Of a stretch of DNA of 64,000 bases, positions 24,803-35,387 are shown piece by piece; position 1 is the first letter of the stretch, and the number at the start of each line of letters is the position of its first letter. The stretch spans positions 3,472,001 to 3,536,000 of the forward strand of contig JAHCVI010000004.1 in NCBI GenBank assembly GCA_019096155.1, written 5' to 3'. The notes below the pieces were generated by a model. The model was not told the DNA's origin. It searched no databases and saw nothing but the letters and a program-made list of their open reading frames with translations. Position numbers and translations under genes: made by a program. The stretch is from Staphylotrichum longicolle. Its lineage: Eukaryota > Ascomycota > Sordariomycetes > Sordariales > Chaetomiaceae.

Positions 24803-26695
24803 ATGAGCGGTGTAGAGTTAATTGTCGGGACCGCCCTTGGGTCCATCCCCATTGTTCTGGAAGTCTACGATCGATATGACAAGGTCCTAAAGGCCTTCAG
24901 AACCTTCCGTCACCCGTCCCCAGAACTGAACTGCCTCGGTGCGACGCTGGGAATGCAAAAGATGCTGTTCGCGAGCGACATCATCAAGGTCCGCGACGCT
25001 TTGACCGACAACCCCGACAGGGCGAGAAACCTCCTCTCTGAGGTTCCCGACTGGGCGGCTTTCCAGCTTCACGGCCTCAGCAAGGCCAGAGCTGAGTGTT
25101 TGCGCGGGCTCTTCACCAGCTGGAAGGAGAACGTGGATCAGATTCATCGCAATCTTCAAGTCATTGAGGGCGAGGTGGAGTCCGTGCGCTCCGATGGGCA
25201 GACCGGGAAACCCATGGGGAGCCTGGGAAGGCGAATCAAGCTCGCATTCAAGAAGGACAAGATGCAAGAGGCTATCAAGGAGCTGCGGCGCTTCACATAC
25301 GACTTCACACAACTGACGGTCCGAATCATCGAGGATCTGAGGATTCCCAACACCAACGGGGGGTCCCATGTTGCCGCGCGGGAGGCCAGCTGTCAGAAAC
25401 CCGGGCACTGGAAGAGCCTGGAGCTCTACCGCCAAGTTCAAGCAGCCTCGTCTTGCCTGTATGCGACATTTGAGTCCAGATGGTCCTGTACAGACCATCA
25501 GACCCACATGGCGAGCATCACTTTCCAATCTGGATCTGGGGACACTCCTCGACCTTCCAGAAACTGCGTTAAACTCGAGGCTTCAGTCAGGCCGTCCCAG
25601 ACGAAAGAGTCACCCCTGTGGCTCGAGGTGGAGTTCGTCGACAGCACCCAGCGTTCCCAGCCTGCTGTCAAGGACCTGGAGTTTGAGCAGAACTGGGTGG
25701 ACTTGATGGACAAACTGCAGCAGCATACCAGGCAACTAACTCTGGAGCCAAACTCACGCCCGGCAAAGAAGGCAAAGGTCGTGCGATTGAAGGCCGTGAC
25801 CCCGCTTGGCAAGCAGGAGACTGATAACTCACCGACACCAGTTCAGCAACCTGCAAAAGCCAACTCAGACGGACAAGCCAGCGCTGCCGTGGACGTGGCA
25901 ACAAGCCTGAACGATATTGAAGACGCCTGCAAGAGTTTTCTCACGGCTCCCTCCGGCCACTGCATCGCGTATGATATCGCCCACCTTCAACACAGCGGCC
26001 AGTGTCGCCTTTCCCGAGCAGCAAAGGCAATACCTGACCCGTCGAAGATTAGTCTCGCCGAGCTGATCGCCTGGTTTGCCGAAGACGAAATCTCCCGCCA
26101 TCTGCCACGCAGCTCCACGGCCCTCCTAGCTACCTCCCTGTCCTCAGCCGTTCTACAGTACCATTCTACCCCCTGGCTCCCAGATATCTGGCAGAGTAGC
26201 CACGTCAGATTCTACGGCACCAGCCACCTATTGCAGAGCGCTGAGGAGCTTCTATCCTCGTCACCACATTTTGAAGTCGAGTTCTCAAAGTCCAATCTAA
26301 AAGGCAAAGGCCACGATTTAACAGCATGTGCCAGAGCGACGGGGGTCGTCGCGCGGAACAAGATCCTATTCCATTTCGGCATTATCCTCCTCGAATTGGG
26401 ATACAGCCGGCCCTGGGCACAGCTCGTTGAATCCGTCGGCAATACGCTCCCCCTAGGGGGCCAATCCGAGTACGACGTGGCGGAGAAACTGTCGAGAGGC
26501 TACCCGTTGCTCAACAAGATGGGGCCAAAATTTCCAATCATCGTTCGGAAGTGTCTTGGGTGTGACTTTGGGACTGGCGAGAGCGACCTGCAGAACGAGA
26601 ACCTGCAGGGTGCGTTCCTTGTAGATGTGGTGTGTGCTCTGCAAGAAATAGAGAAGGGGCTGCGGGAAATTGATGCTAAATTGCAAGGTAAATAG
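24803..26695 (+). CDS. DUF7580-type protein with HeLo-like N-terminal region
   Basis: An uninterrupted frame of 630 aa from ATG 24803 to TAG. The N-terminus (SGVELIVGTALGSIPIVLEV, then YDKVLKAFRTFRHPSPEL) has the helical hydrophobic opening of fungal HeLo/SesA-like domains, which execute or trigger cell death in NLR-linked systems. Further on are predicted helical segments (AIKELRRFTYDFTQLTVRII), a linker rich in Pro/Lys, and a C-terminal segment (NKILFHFGIILLELGYSRPW, KLSRGYPLLNKMG, IVRKCLGCDFG) typical of the DUF7580 family, with remote likeness to kinase-fold C-lobes. No catalytic residues were identified. Family assignment comes from motif memory. Its head-to-head position with a large kinase, and the CorA-like membrane gene downstream, suggest a functional set (inference). 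Confidence 0.75.
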   Translation: MSGVELIVGTALGSIPIVLEVYDRYDKVLKAFRTFRHPSPELNCLGATLGMQKMLFASDIIKVRDALTDNPDRARNLLSEVPDWAAFQLHGLSKARAECLRGLFTSWKENVDQIHRNLQVIEGEVESVRSDGQTGKPMGSLGRRIKLAFKKDKMQEAIKELRRFTYDFTQLTVRIIEDLRIPNTNGGSHVAAREASCQKPGHWKSLELYRQVQAASSCLYATFESRWSCTDHQTHMASITFQSGSGDTPRPSRNCVKLEASVRPSQTKESPLWLEVEFVDSTQRSQPAVKDLEFEQNWVDLMDKLQQHTRQLTLEPNSRPAKKAKVVRLKAVTPLGKQETDNSPTPVQQPAKANSDGQASAAVDVATSLNDIEDACKSFLTAPSGHCIAYDIAHLQHSGQCRLSRAAKAIPDPSKISLAELIAWFAEDEISRHLPRSSTALLATSLSSAVLQYHSTPWLPDIWQSSHVRFYGTSHLLQSAEELLSSSPHFEVEFSKSNLKGKGHDLTACARATGVVARNKILFHFGIILLELGYSRPWAQLVESVGNTLPLGGQSEYDVAEKLSRGYPLLNKMGPKFPIIVRKCLGCDFGTGESDLQNENLQGAFLVDVVCALQEIEKGLREIDAKLQGK

Positions 26696-27334
26696 TAGGT
26701 AGCTGACACTTCAACAACACCATCGGCGTCGTAGATCGTTGCCATCTCTAGGATCATTTTCTCCGTGCTGAGCGGTGCAATACTGCGAAGTAGAGATGCC
26801 GCAGCCATGGTGTCGTGTTGGTTGCGGCTGCTCCACAGGCCTCGCAGCTCGCCATCGACGGCTAGTTAGCACTAAATCATGATGCCATTTTTGGAAACAT
26901 GCACAAGTACAAATTTGGTGCCGAGGCAACCATGCGGAGTTAATGGCAAAGTATCGCTTTGGAGAAACATCGACCTCAACTTGATCGGTGGGGACATGTA
27001 GTTTCCTACCTAGGGACCTACCAGGTAGGTCAGGTATTTGACATGATGTTGTTGAATGGAACGATCTCGCTGCGAGACAAATGAAACACGCAACAACCAA
27101 TGGGATGTGGCTGTCGCGTCGAGGCTGTCTTCGCTGCGCCCCGTTGGGCCGCTCTTTCAGGCTTTAACCATGCATCACGTTGTTGACCTGGTGGTGCCGT
27201 TCAGGAACCAGATCCAGAAAAGGAGACGAACAACGAGACCTTGAACGACGAGAGCCGCGTTACAGTTACCTACAGCCATCTCATCTCCGAAGCTTGGCAT
27301 CTTGCCAGACCACCCCCATTATGTTTGACGGGGT
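26696..27334. other. intergenic
   Basis: Gap between the DUF7580 gene and the CorA-like gene. It includes a short AT-rich stretch around 26,870-27,050; no gene recognised. Confidence 0.4.
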
Positions 27335-27412
27335 TTGGAAGCGCTCAGCCTGGCGTGCAACATCATGGGGATAATCAGGCTCGTCAGGTTCACCGGCGAG
27401 CTGATACGCCAG
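27335..27412 (+). pseudogene. out-of-frame N-terminal fragment (fungal HeLo-like opening)
   Basis: From 27335 a short frame reads EALSLACNIMGIIRLVRFTG, matching the consensus opening of many fungal NLR- and ankyrin-linked proteins (DPLSIA... type). It begins with TTG rather than ATG and is not in frame with the CorA-like protein that starts ~80 bases further on. It may be the degraded N-terminus of that gene. Confidence 0.4.
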
Positions 27413-27492
27413 GGCCATCTCCCGCGTCGGCCCGAAATATTGTTCTCAAGAGGTCGAGAGGGACAATCAGCGCTCCGACCGCCGGAGAAACT

Positions 27493-28652
27493 ATGCACAT
27501 CGAGGAGCAGCGCTTCTCGATTGGGCTGAAGACGACCTACAAGATGGACCTTCCAATATTCACTATCGTCAATCTCTCAGATGCTATGAAATATAACGCC
27601 CTGGAAACATTGGCTAGCAACTGGACAGTTGTAGGCATCCAATCCTGGAATGCTGGAATCGGCTATGCGGCGTTCGCATTTCGCATTCGATTAATGTGTG
27701 ATTGCTGGGCAGAAGGCTGGACTCGGACGCTGGACCAGCTTGACGGCCTGTTAAGAGTCGACGTAAGATCCCGTTGTCACCACGTCAAACATTGCTCCGC
27801 TGAGCAATTACTCATATCACATTTGTCCCACGATGGCATTAGTTGGGATCTATCGCACGCGCAACGGCGGAAGCTGATGATCGACGACGTGGGGCTGGGC
27901 CTCGCCCTCTCCGAGTTCTATTTCGCGGCGATCCAGCTCCTGCGCATTGCCCCAGAATGGGTCCAGGAGGCTCTCGACAACCTCGAAGATCTTGTTTTTG
28001 TCATTGTCCAGAAAGCGGCTTTGCCAGGGTCTCCAGAGGCCGACGAGGCGGCAACGGAAGCTGTGATCCAGAGCTGGGAAAGCGTCCTCGTCCACCAGCG
28101 GCACCTCGCCAAGCCGTTGTTGTCCCGCATCACGAGGAAACAAGCAGAGCTCAACAGCTTGAAGAATGGCGTAAGTTGTTGCTGTGCCGGTTGTCGTGCG
28201 AGACATTATTAGACATCAGGCACCGGAGGACTGACCTCGAGCCGCCTTCACACAGCTCTTCAATGCGACGTCGGTCAACGAAGCGACGAAACCAACACGG
28301 CTCAACCACTACATCCTAGTGTTTACAGTCGTGACCATTTTCTATTTGCCCCTGAGCTTCGTTGCGGTACGTCAAGTCGTCACAATGTGGTGTTCTCTTC
28401 ATAAAATCACTGTGTCTGTTTAACTAATAGCCGAGGCTTCTCTCAACTAACCCTCAGCAGGCTCCCTTTGCGTTGGGAATGTTCAGCTGGGACGATCCGG
28501 GCCAGAAGTGGTCCTTCGTTGCCACTGTGTGCGCAGTTTCAGCTGGAACGTACTGCTTTTCTGGCCTGCTGATCTGGGTTGTGGGGCAGCCCGATACGTG
28601 GAAAGTCTTCATCCAGGCCGGCGGTCAACTGCGGAAATGGGTTTGGCCGTGA
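27493..28652 (+). CDS. CorA-like two-helix membrane protein
   Basis: Three exons (27493-28170, 28256-28366, 28461-28652) give ~326 aa. The N-terminal half contains WNAGIGYAAFAF, a segment common in fungal CorA-like proteins. The middle is helical: SEFYFAAIQLLRIAPEWVQEALDNLEDL and a later coiled segment. The C-terminus has the family pattern LFNATSVNEATK, then helix 1 (YILVFTVVTIFYLPLSFVA) and helix 2 (SFVATVCAVSAGTYCFSG). This is the topology of the CorA/ankyrin-associated membrane proteins widespread in filamentous fungi; the metal-transport GMN motif is not evident, so transport is not claimed. The start is uncertain: the upstream frame stays open without an earlier ATG, and a HeLo-like fragment sits out of frame just upstream. 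It may therefore be an N-terminally truncated gene. Confidence 0.68.
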
Positions 28653-29876
28653 CTGGCGCCAGGGATGACGCCACGGTTATAAAGCCCCAGCGTACGCAAG
28701 TCGAGAGTCATGAGGTTCCTGCGCTCTTCCTGCTCGCAGTCTCCTGAAGCACCATCCAGCGGGTCTCCATCTTTTACTTGCTGAGCAGGAGCACAGCCGT
28801 GGTGCTCAGTATCCGCATCCGCCGCCGTTATGTTCTCTGTCTTAATGACGTGGATCTGGCAAGAAGCACTGCTCTGGGAGAGAGGGCCTCAGTCCCAAGC
28901 GAGTGTCCTTTGTCTGACATGGCACGGTTGGGTCACTTGTGTCTGTAGAGCTGGACTAGGCGGGACGCAGGATCTGACGGACCAAGAAAGGCATGAAACA
29001 GGATCCTGACTTTCATTACCCTCAACCCTTTAGTTGGGCAGACGCAGGACATGTGTTGAACACTGAACGGGCGTTTTCGAGCGTGGCTGAGCCGGTCAGG
29101 CCGGCGAAGGCGAGACGTGAGAGCAAGCAGATATGACGATGTCAGGCTTCCCGGTCTGGTTGAAACCACATACAGCAATTGGCTTGCTCGTCTACGAAGT
29201 CGTCCGAGAGGATAGGTGGGGGACATGCGCCACCCGTATTGTTGTCTAGTTGGCAGTCTTCACGTGCTATAATAAGCAGAACATTGTACTGGGCAGCTGT
29301 CTGTGCAGGGGCTCGTCTTCCGGATCGCAAAGTTCCCGAACTAATGCAGCGCTGCGATTCGCTGGCAGCAAGGACCAACTAGAATCCAGCCCTTGGAACT
29401 CGCAAAGCTTGGCTATTTCTAGCTGCCCAGTGGCGAATCACGCAGCGCCGCAGAGCTTACAGTTGTGGGCGCTGGACAACTAAGGAGAGCTTGATTCCTC
29501 ACAACAGCAACACGAGACAGGGTTACCGGTGATTCCATAGCGACAACGAGACGAAATGTTTTGAGCCTGACTACAATGGTTAAGGTAAGCTTGTCTTCCG
29601 CTTCTTATTTTTAGGTTGAGTCCTAGTGCACATGTCTGGAGAACAGGGAGGGTACTTGAGCCTTCTTCAAAGTCAGTTAAATATAGAAACAACCAGACTG
29701 TAGAAGTCCATACTGCTTGGACATATACAAAAAGCTCTTTGGTCGTCAATTCTGATCTACTCTTTTTCCTACTCACCAAACACTCCGCAATACATTTCTT
29801 CTCCGTGTCCTCCAACGCTTCTACCCAGTTGATACCCAGACCATCACTTCGTTTCCATATCACTTCATTTGCCAAG
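28653..29876. other. intergenic
   Basis: 1.2 kb without a recognisable gene; frames on both strands are short and lack family features. The part from ~29,600 probably belongs to the promoter and leader of the secreted protein at 29877. Confidence 0.4.
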
Positions 29877-30491
29877 ATGCATCTCACCATCGCCACTGCC
29901 ATCGCTGTCCTCGCGGCTACAGGCGTTGTCGCTTCACCCATGGACCCAAGCCGTCGCGACAACAACGACGACGACTCAAACGCCAACGTCAACATCTTCC
30001 CCAGACCCGACACGTACGAGAACTGGGCTATCTGTAAGGGCAAGATCACCAAGGCGCGGTTTCCCAACCTGCAGGCGCCGACGGCCGAAGGCGGCTGCGT
30101 ACGCTACTACCAAGGCATCGATATGACGGGTGTCGTGACCGAGCAGCATTTATTCGCGAGCAACGGCATCAACAGCGCCTGCGACTGCGCCGCTGCGTGC
30201 CTCGAGCGTCCGGCGTCGTGCACCAACTGGGTCTACAAGCACACTTTCATGGCAGGCGACGGCGGCAAACGCAGCTGCACCCTCTACAGCTCTCCCAACT
30301 TGCCTACCAATGTCACTCTGGCCTACGACACCGCCCACAGCGCGGGTTTCCAGCTGCTCCAGCCCGGCAACAACCCGCAAGCCGGCGCCCTGGCGCCGCT
30401 CACTACCTTGGATGCGGCTGGGACCAAGCCAGACAAGTTTGGCGTGTCTGGCTTCATGGTCCAGGATCAGAACAAGCGGCAGTACTGCTGA
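29877..30491 (+). CDS. secreted cysteine-rich protein, PAN/Apple-like
   Basis: An intron-free frame of 204 aa. The frame is open upstream to 29616, but ATG 29877 gives a clean signal peptide (hydrophobic IATAIAVLAATGVVA, cleavage near ASP). The mature part begins with an Asp/Asn-rich, likely disordered stretch. It then carries eight cysteines in a PAN-like arrangement (ICK, GCV, ACDCAAAC, SCT, SCTLY, terminal YC), with a TLYSSPNLPTNVTLAY segment. The last cysteine is the C-terminal residue. PAN-like folds bind proteins or carbohydrates outside the cell. Similar small secreted proteins are common in Sordariomycetes and uncharacterised; an effector or wall-associated role is only inference. Confidence 0.85.
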   Translation: MHLTIATAIAVLAATGVVASPMDPSRRDNNDDDSNANVNIFPRPDTYENWAICKGKITKARFPNLQAPTAEGGCVRYYQGIDMTGVVTEQHLFASNGINSACDCAAACLERPASCTNWVYKHTFMAGDGGKRSCTLYSSPNLPTNVTLAYDTAHSAGFQLLQPGNNPQAGALAPLTTLDAAGTKPDKFGVSGFMVQDQNKRQYC

Positions 30492-30583
30492 GTATTGAGT
30501 CGTCTTGTATTGTGATTGAAGTGCGGCGCGAGGTCTTGTACGAGGTCTTTTCCATTCATTATTCAATGTCAAAGTTGCTGGGT

Positions 30584-30603
30584 GGGGGGGGGGGGGGGGG
30601 GGG
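30584..30603 (+). repeat. poly-G homopolymer (20 G)
   Basis: Uninterrupted run of 20 G in the 3' flank of the secreted-protein gene. The real length is likely uncertain because such runs are poorly resolved in sequencing. Confidence 0.9.
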
Positions 30604-32531
30604 TTGGCCAGGTTGGTCAAAAAGGAGAGACTGCGATCCCAATGTCATTAATTGCTCTGTAAATCCCCTCGAGCCAGATGTATTCTCGTTAATCACATTG
30701 ATGTGGCGTTGTCATCTATTTCCGCCTATTGACGCTCTCACTGTGGCTGGACGTCCACTGAATTAATGATCCGTGCAGTCTGAAACAAAAAACTCTCGGC
30801 GTCAACTTCGTCCCGAGGATATGATCGTCCTGGTCCTCGCTCCAAAAAGACCGGTATGGCGCTAAAGGAGCACAAATAAGAAAAAAAAAATCTCACAACT
30901 ATTAACCGTTTTTGGCGATGGACCATGCTTGCTCGGCTCGAGTTCCAGTCTTGGAGTTGTAGACCCAAAAAGAAGTTCCATGTACATTGCTACCAGCTCC
31001 TAGTCTGGACTGGGCTGGATTGAGAACTTGAATCCATGCGAAGCCATGGCGCGCCATCCGTCGCCACCGCGAGGCACTAACTCGGAGCTGGGAGCAAGCC
31101 TGAAGTTGGTTTGGTTTGGCAGGACAAGGCTTGTAGCATGCGTCAGGTTCGCATACTCCGTAGGCTCAAACGGTGAAGTTTAGGCGGACTAATTAAGCAG
31201 GTGGCCGTGAACGTTGCATGTTGCATTGCAGGCGTCGCCTTTCCCAGCACCAATTCGGCCCGAGTGTGATCGTGGAGGGTGGCCGACCACAGTTGGCTGT
31301 GATGTCTCGCCATTGGTGCTGTCTTTGCAAGAACCCCGCTGAGCCATGCTTCGGTTATCAAATGGTGGTTTCGCTGGAGTCCCTGATGTGTTTCCGTTTC
31401 AGTCATGTGATATTGGAAGGCTTGCGCCATCTTGATGATGGACGGTTAGCCGCTTTAGTGACGTTGATTCATGCCCCTGACACCCTGCATCTCATAATTC
31501 TCATTCCCGAGCCTTCCGGCGGAGTGTGGATTGTTTACCGTGCGAGGTTGGCGGCGCCTAACTTGAGCACGCCTAACCTGAGCAAGGTTCGGCTAGACTC
31601 CAGCAGTTAGCACACATCTTAGTGAGGTAGTAACTAGTAAGGGCCCAGAGGCAAAGAAATTAGTGTGCCCACAAACCGATTGCTTGTTGACGGCCTGGTG
31701 CGTGTCTTGAAGCCTCGCGAGGGAGCCTGAGTAAATTTGGAAACAACGGGATAGGAGGTTTATGGTCTGGCCTCCCCTTTCCCCATCTCTTGCCAGGCGT
31801 AACTTGACGAGCCGTTGAGATCGGATTCGTCAACAAGGTAGAACACCCCGACAAGTACCGAGGAGAGCTCGGGGAGGGGGGGCGCGGTGTGGCCACTGCA
31901 GCACTGCGAGATGGATGGTCGGTTGTTTATGGGGTAACGTTGAGCGGACTCAGATGCTGCCCCAGTTCAAGTTGTCTAAGGTTAGGCACATCAGCCTCTG
32001 CAACGTTAACCTGTGGGTAGTCTTGGGGTGTTCGGGGTTTCTTCTGGATCTGAAAGGTGGATGACAATGAAAGTCTTGTCACAGTGAGGCTCTGAGCAAA
32101 GCTGGGCGGGACCTTGGATTGTGCAGTGTCCGTGATAGACAATACCTGTCTTCAGTGTTTGCTGGCTGTGCCTTGACATGTGAGCAGCAAAACAACAACC
32201 CAGTTGACCGCATTTACATGCGAAACCTGGGTGGAGTGAAACCTGGAACCATGTGCAGCTTAAGCAAAAGCTAGGAGTATCGCAGAACATGTCGTGTCGT
32301 CACACACATGCATGAACTACCGGTTCACCGACTGTGAGGTGATCTCATCGTCCAGTGTTTGAGCTGGGTTAACACTTGTTATTGGAAGGTGAACAGCTTC
32401 TACCCCGAGAAATGTTCCTATCGGACCGAGCAATCTGGTGAAAAGGTCCAACGGAAAAGGTGACCGAGCAGACACTCGGTATGGGAGAAACATGGAACGA
32501 ATCAAAAGGCAACAGGACCTGGTAAATTCTG

Positions 32532-32538
32532 TATATAA
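32532..32538 (+). promoter_or_regulatory. TATA box of the GH71 gene
   Basis: TATATAA 104 bases upstream of the mutanase ATG. Well placed for a core promoter; sequence match only. Confidence 0.6.
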
Positions 32539-32641
32539 GATGCCTGTGTTGTACCAACGACAACCTTGGATCAAGACACAGCAGAACAATTCACAGCGCT
32601 CATCACTCCATCACTCAATACCTATCTTTCTCACAAGAACG

Positions 32642-34886
32642 ATGTGGCTCTCTTCGCTTGTTCTAGGCTTCCTTGGCTCGGCTAGCCTAACTGAGGCCCG
32701 GCCGCCTTCTGCCCCCCAGAACTCCTTGGAAGAGCGCGCTGCCAGCGGTGATCGACTCGTCTTTTGCCACTTTATGGTAAAGACTTTGTCTTGATACTTC
32801 TGTCTTCACGCCGGAGATGACTGACAATATCTCGACCAGATTGGTATTGTTGGTGAAAGAACCAGCGCTTCCGACTACGACAATGATATGCGCCGGGCCA
32901 AGGACGCGGGCATTGATGCCTTCGCCCTCAACATTGGTGTGGATCCTTACACCGACGCACAGCTCAACCTCGCCTATCAGTCAGCCGCCAACAACGGAAT
33001 GAAGGTTTTCATCTCCTTTGATTTCAACTGGTACAGCCCAGGAGATGCGGGTGCCGTCGGCCGCAAGATCGCCCAGTACGCCAACCAGCCTGCCCAGCTT
33101 TACGTAGACGGCCGTGTGTTTGCGTCTTCTTTTGCCGGGGACGGTCTCGATGTCAACGCCATGAGAGCCGCAGCGGGTACGAACGTGTACTTTGTTCCCA
33201 ATTTTCATCCCGGCCAAGCGTCTGTTGCTCCCATCGATGGGGGATTTAACTGGATGGTTGGTTTTGAAACTCCTTCTTAGCGTACTAATTACTGAAAGCT
33301 GACTGTGTAGTCAGGCGTGGCCCAATGACGGCAACAACAAGGCTCCAAAGCCTGGAAGATCAGTCGGTTTTGAGGACGGCGACAACGCCTACCTGAACTG
33401 GCTCGGTGCTGGCAAAACGTACATGGCTCGTACGTAGATCGCTTTTATGTTGTGCTGATTCGGCGTGGTAGCTGACAAGCTCTTAGCTATCTCTCCCTGG
33501 TTCTTCACTCACTTTGGGCCGGTAGGTCTTTCAAGGGCGGACAGAACTATGATCAACAGCTGACATGCCAATGCAGGAGGTCCCCTTCAGCAAGAACTGG
33601 GTGTTTCCAGGCGGCTCATTGATCTTCGACCGCTGGAAGCAAGTTCTTCAAAAAGGTTTCCACATGGTTGAGCTCATCACCTGGAACGACTACGGCGAGT
33701 CTCACTACATCGGCCCCCTGAGCTCTCCTCACTTCGACGACGGCAACTCCAAATGGACAAATGACATGTAAGCTAACCATCGCACCTGTTGTCCTATTCA
33801 CTGCACCTAACACTCATGATCAGGCCGCACAACGGCTTCCTCGAGCTCTCCAAGCCCTTCATCGCTGCGTACAAAAACAAGGACGCTTCCCCGGACAAGT
33901 ACATCACAAAAGACCAGATTATTTACTGGTACCGTCGGACCCTAAGAAGCCTCGACTGCGATGCCACCGACACCACAGCTGGCCGCCCAGCCAACAACGG
34001 CAGCGGCAACTACTTCATGGGCCGCCCCGACGGCTGGGAAACCATGGATGACGTGGTCTACGTCGTGACGCTGCTCACACAACCCGGAACCGTCAGGATC
34101 GTTTCTGGCGGCCAGGTTCTTGAGCAGGCAGTGCCAGCCGGTGCCAACCTTGTGACGGCTCGCGCCGGCGTCGGCAAGCAGCAATTCAGCCTGTCGCGCG
34201 GCGGTCAGGTCGTTCTCCAAGACACGTCACTCATGGACATCTCCAACGTCTGTCCCTGCGGACTCTACAACTTCAACCCATACGTTGGCACTGTTCCCCC
34301 TGGTTTCAACGACCCCCTCGGGCGTGATGGCATCTACTCCCTGACGATCGGCCTCCATGTCAGCACCTGCCAGGCCACCCCGTCTCTCGGTACCAACCCC
34401 CCGGTGACGGCGACCGGCACCACCACCATCCCCGGCGGCTGGACCACCACAGTCACCACCACCACTACCGGCGGCCCGATTACCACCAGCGACCCCGGCA
34501 CTCCCACTCCCCCCACCACCACTACGGCGTGGTCACAACCCCCGGTGAGCACTCCCGGATCCAGCAGTAAGTCCGGCCCCCCTCCCCTCCAGACAAGAAA
34601 CAAACATAAACATGTCCTAACTCCTCCACCAGCCTGCAACGCCGGCACGTCTGCCGACGGCGAGACGGGCAACTACCTCGGCCTCTGCAGCTTCGCCTGC
34701 AGCTTCGGCTACTGCCCGCCGGGTCCGTGCAAGTGCACGTCGTGGGGCGCCCCCGCCGCCGAGGAACCCGCGCCCAACGGCCGCAACGGGTGTCCCCTGC
34801 CGGGCGAGGGCGAGGGGTACCGCGGCCTGTGCAGCTTCGCGTGCAGCCGCGGGTATTGTCCGCCGACGGCGTGTCAGTATTGCTGA
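32642..34886 (+). CDS. GH71 alpha-1,3-glucanase (mutanase) with C-terminal CBM24 modules
   Basis: Seven exons: 32642-32776, 32840-33256, 33315-33429, 33487-33521, 33577-33777, 33824-34566, 34633-34886. A signal peptide (MWLSSLVLGFLGSASLTEA) leads into the GH71 barrel: RLVFCHFMIGIVG, the AGIDAFALNIG strand, FISFDFNWY, YFVPNFHPGQ, the FNWMAWPNDGNN motif, then ELITWNDYGESHYIGP. The Thr/Pro-rich linker (34380-34560) is followed by two cysteine-rich repeats with the LCSFAC...GYCPP pattern, as in CBM24 alpha-1,3-glucan-binding modules, ending at a Cys. The enzyme would cleave alpha-1,3-glucan in fungal cell walls, for remodelling or attack on other fungi. The last intron is 66 nt with no in-frame stop, so an unspliced transcript would stay in frame. 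Confidence 0.92.
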
Positions 34887-35387
34887 CTGGGGAGAAGTAC
34901 CTTAGGGAGCGGGGAAGGGGATGTTGGGGGATGCCGGGAGTGAGGTTGGTGAAAAGGGGGTTTGGTTGCGTGATGAACTGAACGGTCTGTTGGGGGCTGG
35001 TCGTTTGAGTTGCAGCAGGAGGGAATCATTCGTGAAGGAGCGGAGTGAATTTCGATTCGTTTGCTGGTGCCGTCCTTCTGTACCTATATCTTAGGGTTAT
35101 GCTCAGAGTCAATTCGACACATGGCGAAGAGAGACGACGCGCGAGTGGCCGTGTTTCACGGCCGTCAGATGGTGGCTGCTGCCGTCAACCATACCTGGTA
35201 CTGTGGCATGATCGATTGCCCACCGTTTCAGCGGTATCCCTCTCCAGGTAAGGGGATGCTCTCATTACGGAACCCTCATTCACATAGCTCCGGTGGCTGC
35301 CTAGGCACCTATTATTGGGAGAGCCCAACCCCCATCACAGCTCGTCTCCGGTGCCATTCATCGCCCACCTACCTCGTTGAAACTTTC
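34887..35387. other. intergenic
   Basis: 3' flanks of the convergent mutanase gene and the small gene at 35.4-36.0 kb. A frame from 35061 looks open but has no coding features. Confidence 0.4.

Larger units (their letters stand above)
30492..32641. other. intergenic, 2.1 kb
   Basis: No gene recognised. Contains a 20-base G homopolymer (30584-30603) just downstream of the secreted-protein gene and, at the far end, the TATA-containing promoter of the mutanase. Long enough to host an unannotated non-coding transcript. Confidence 0.4.

Noticed and set aside
27762..27804. Possible 43-nt intron in the CorA-like gene
   Set aside because: Donor GTAAGA is acceptable and the phase works, but 43 nt is very short and the frame is open without splicing, so it was not used.
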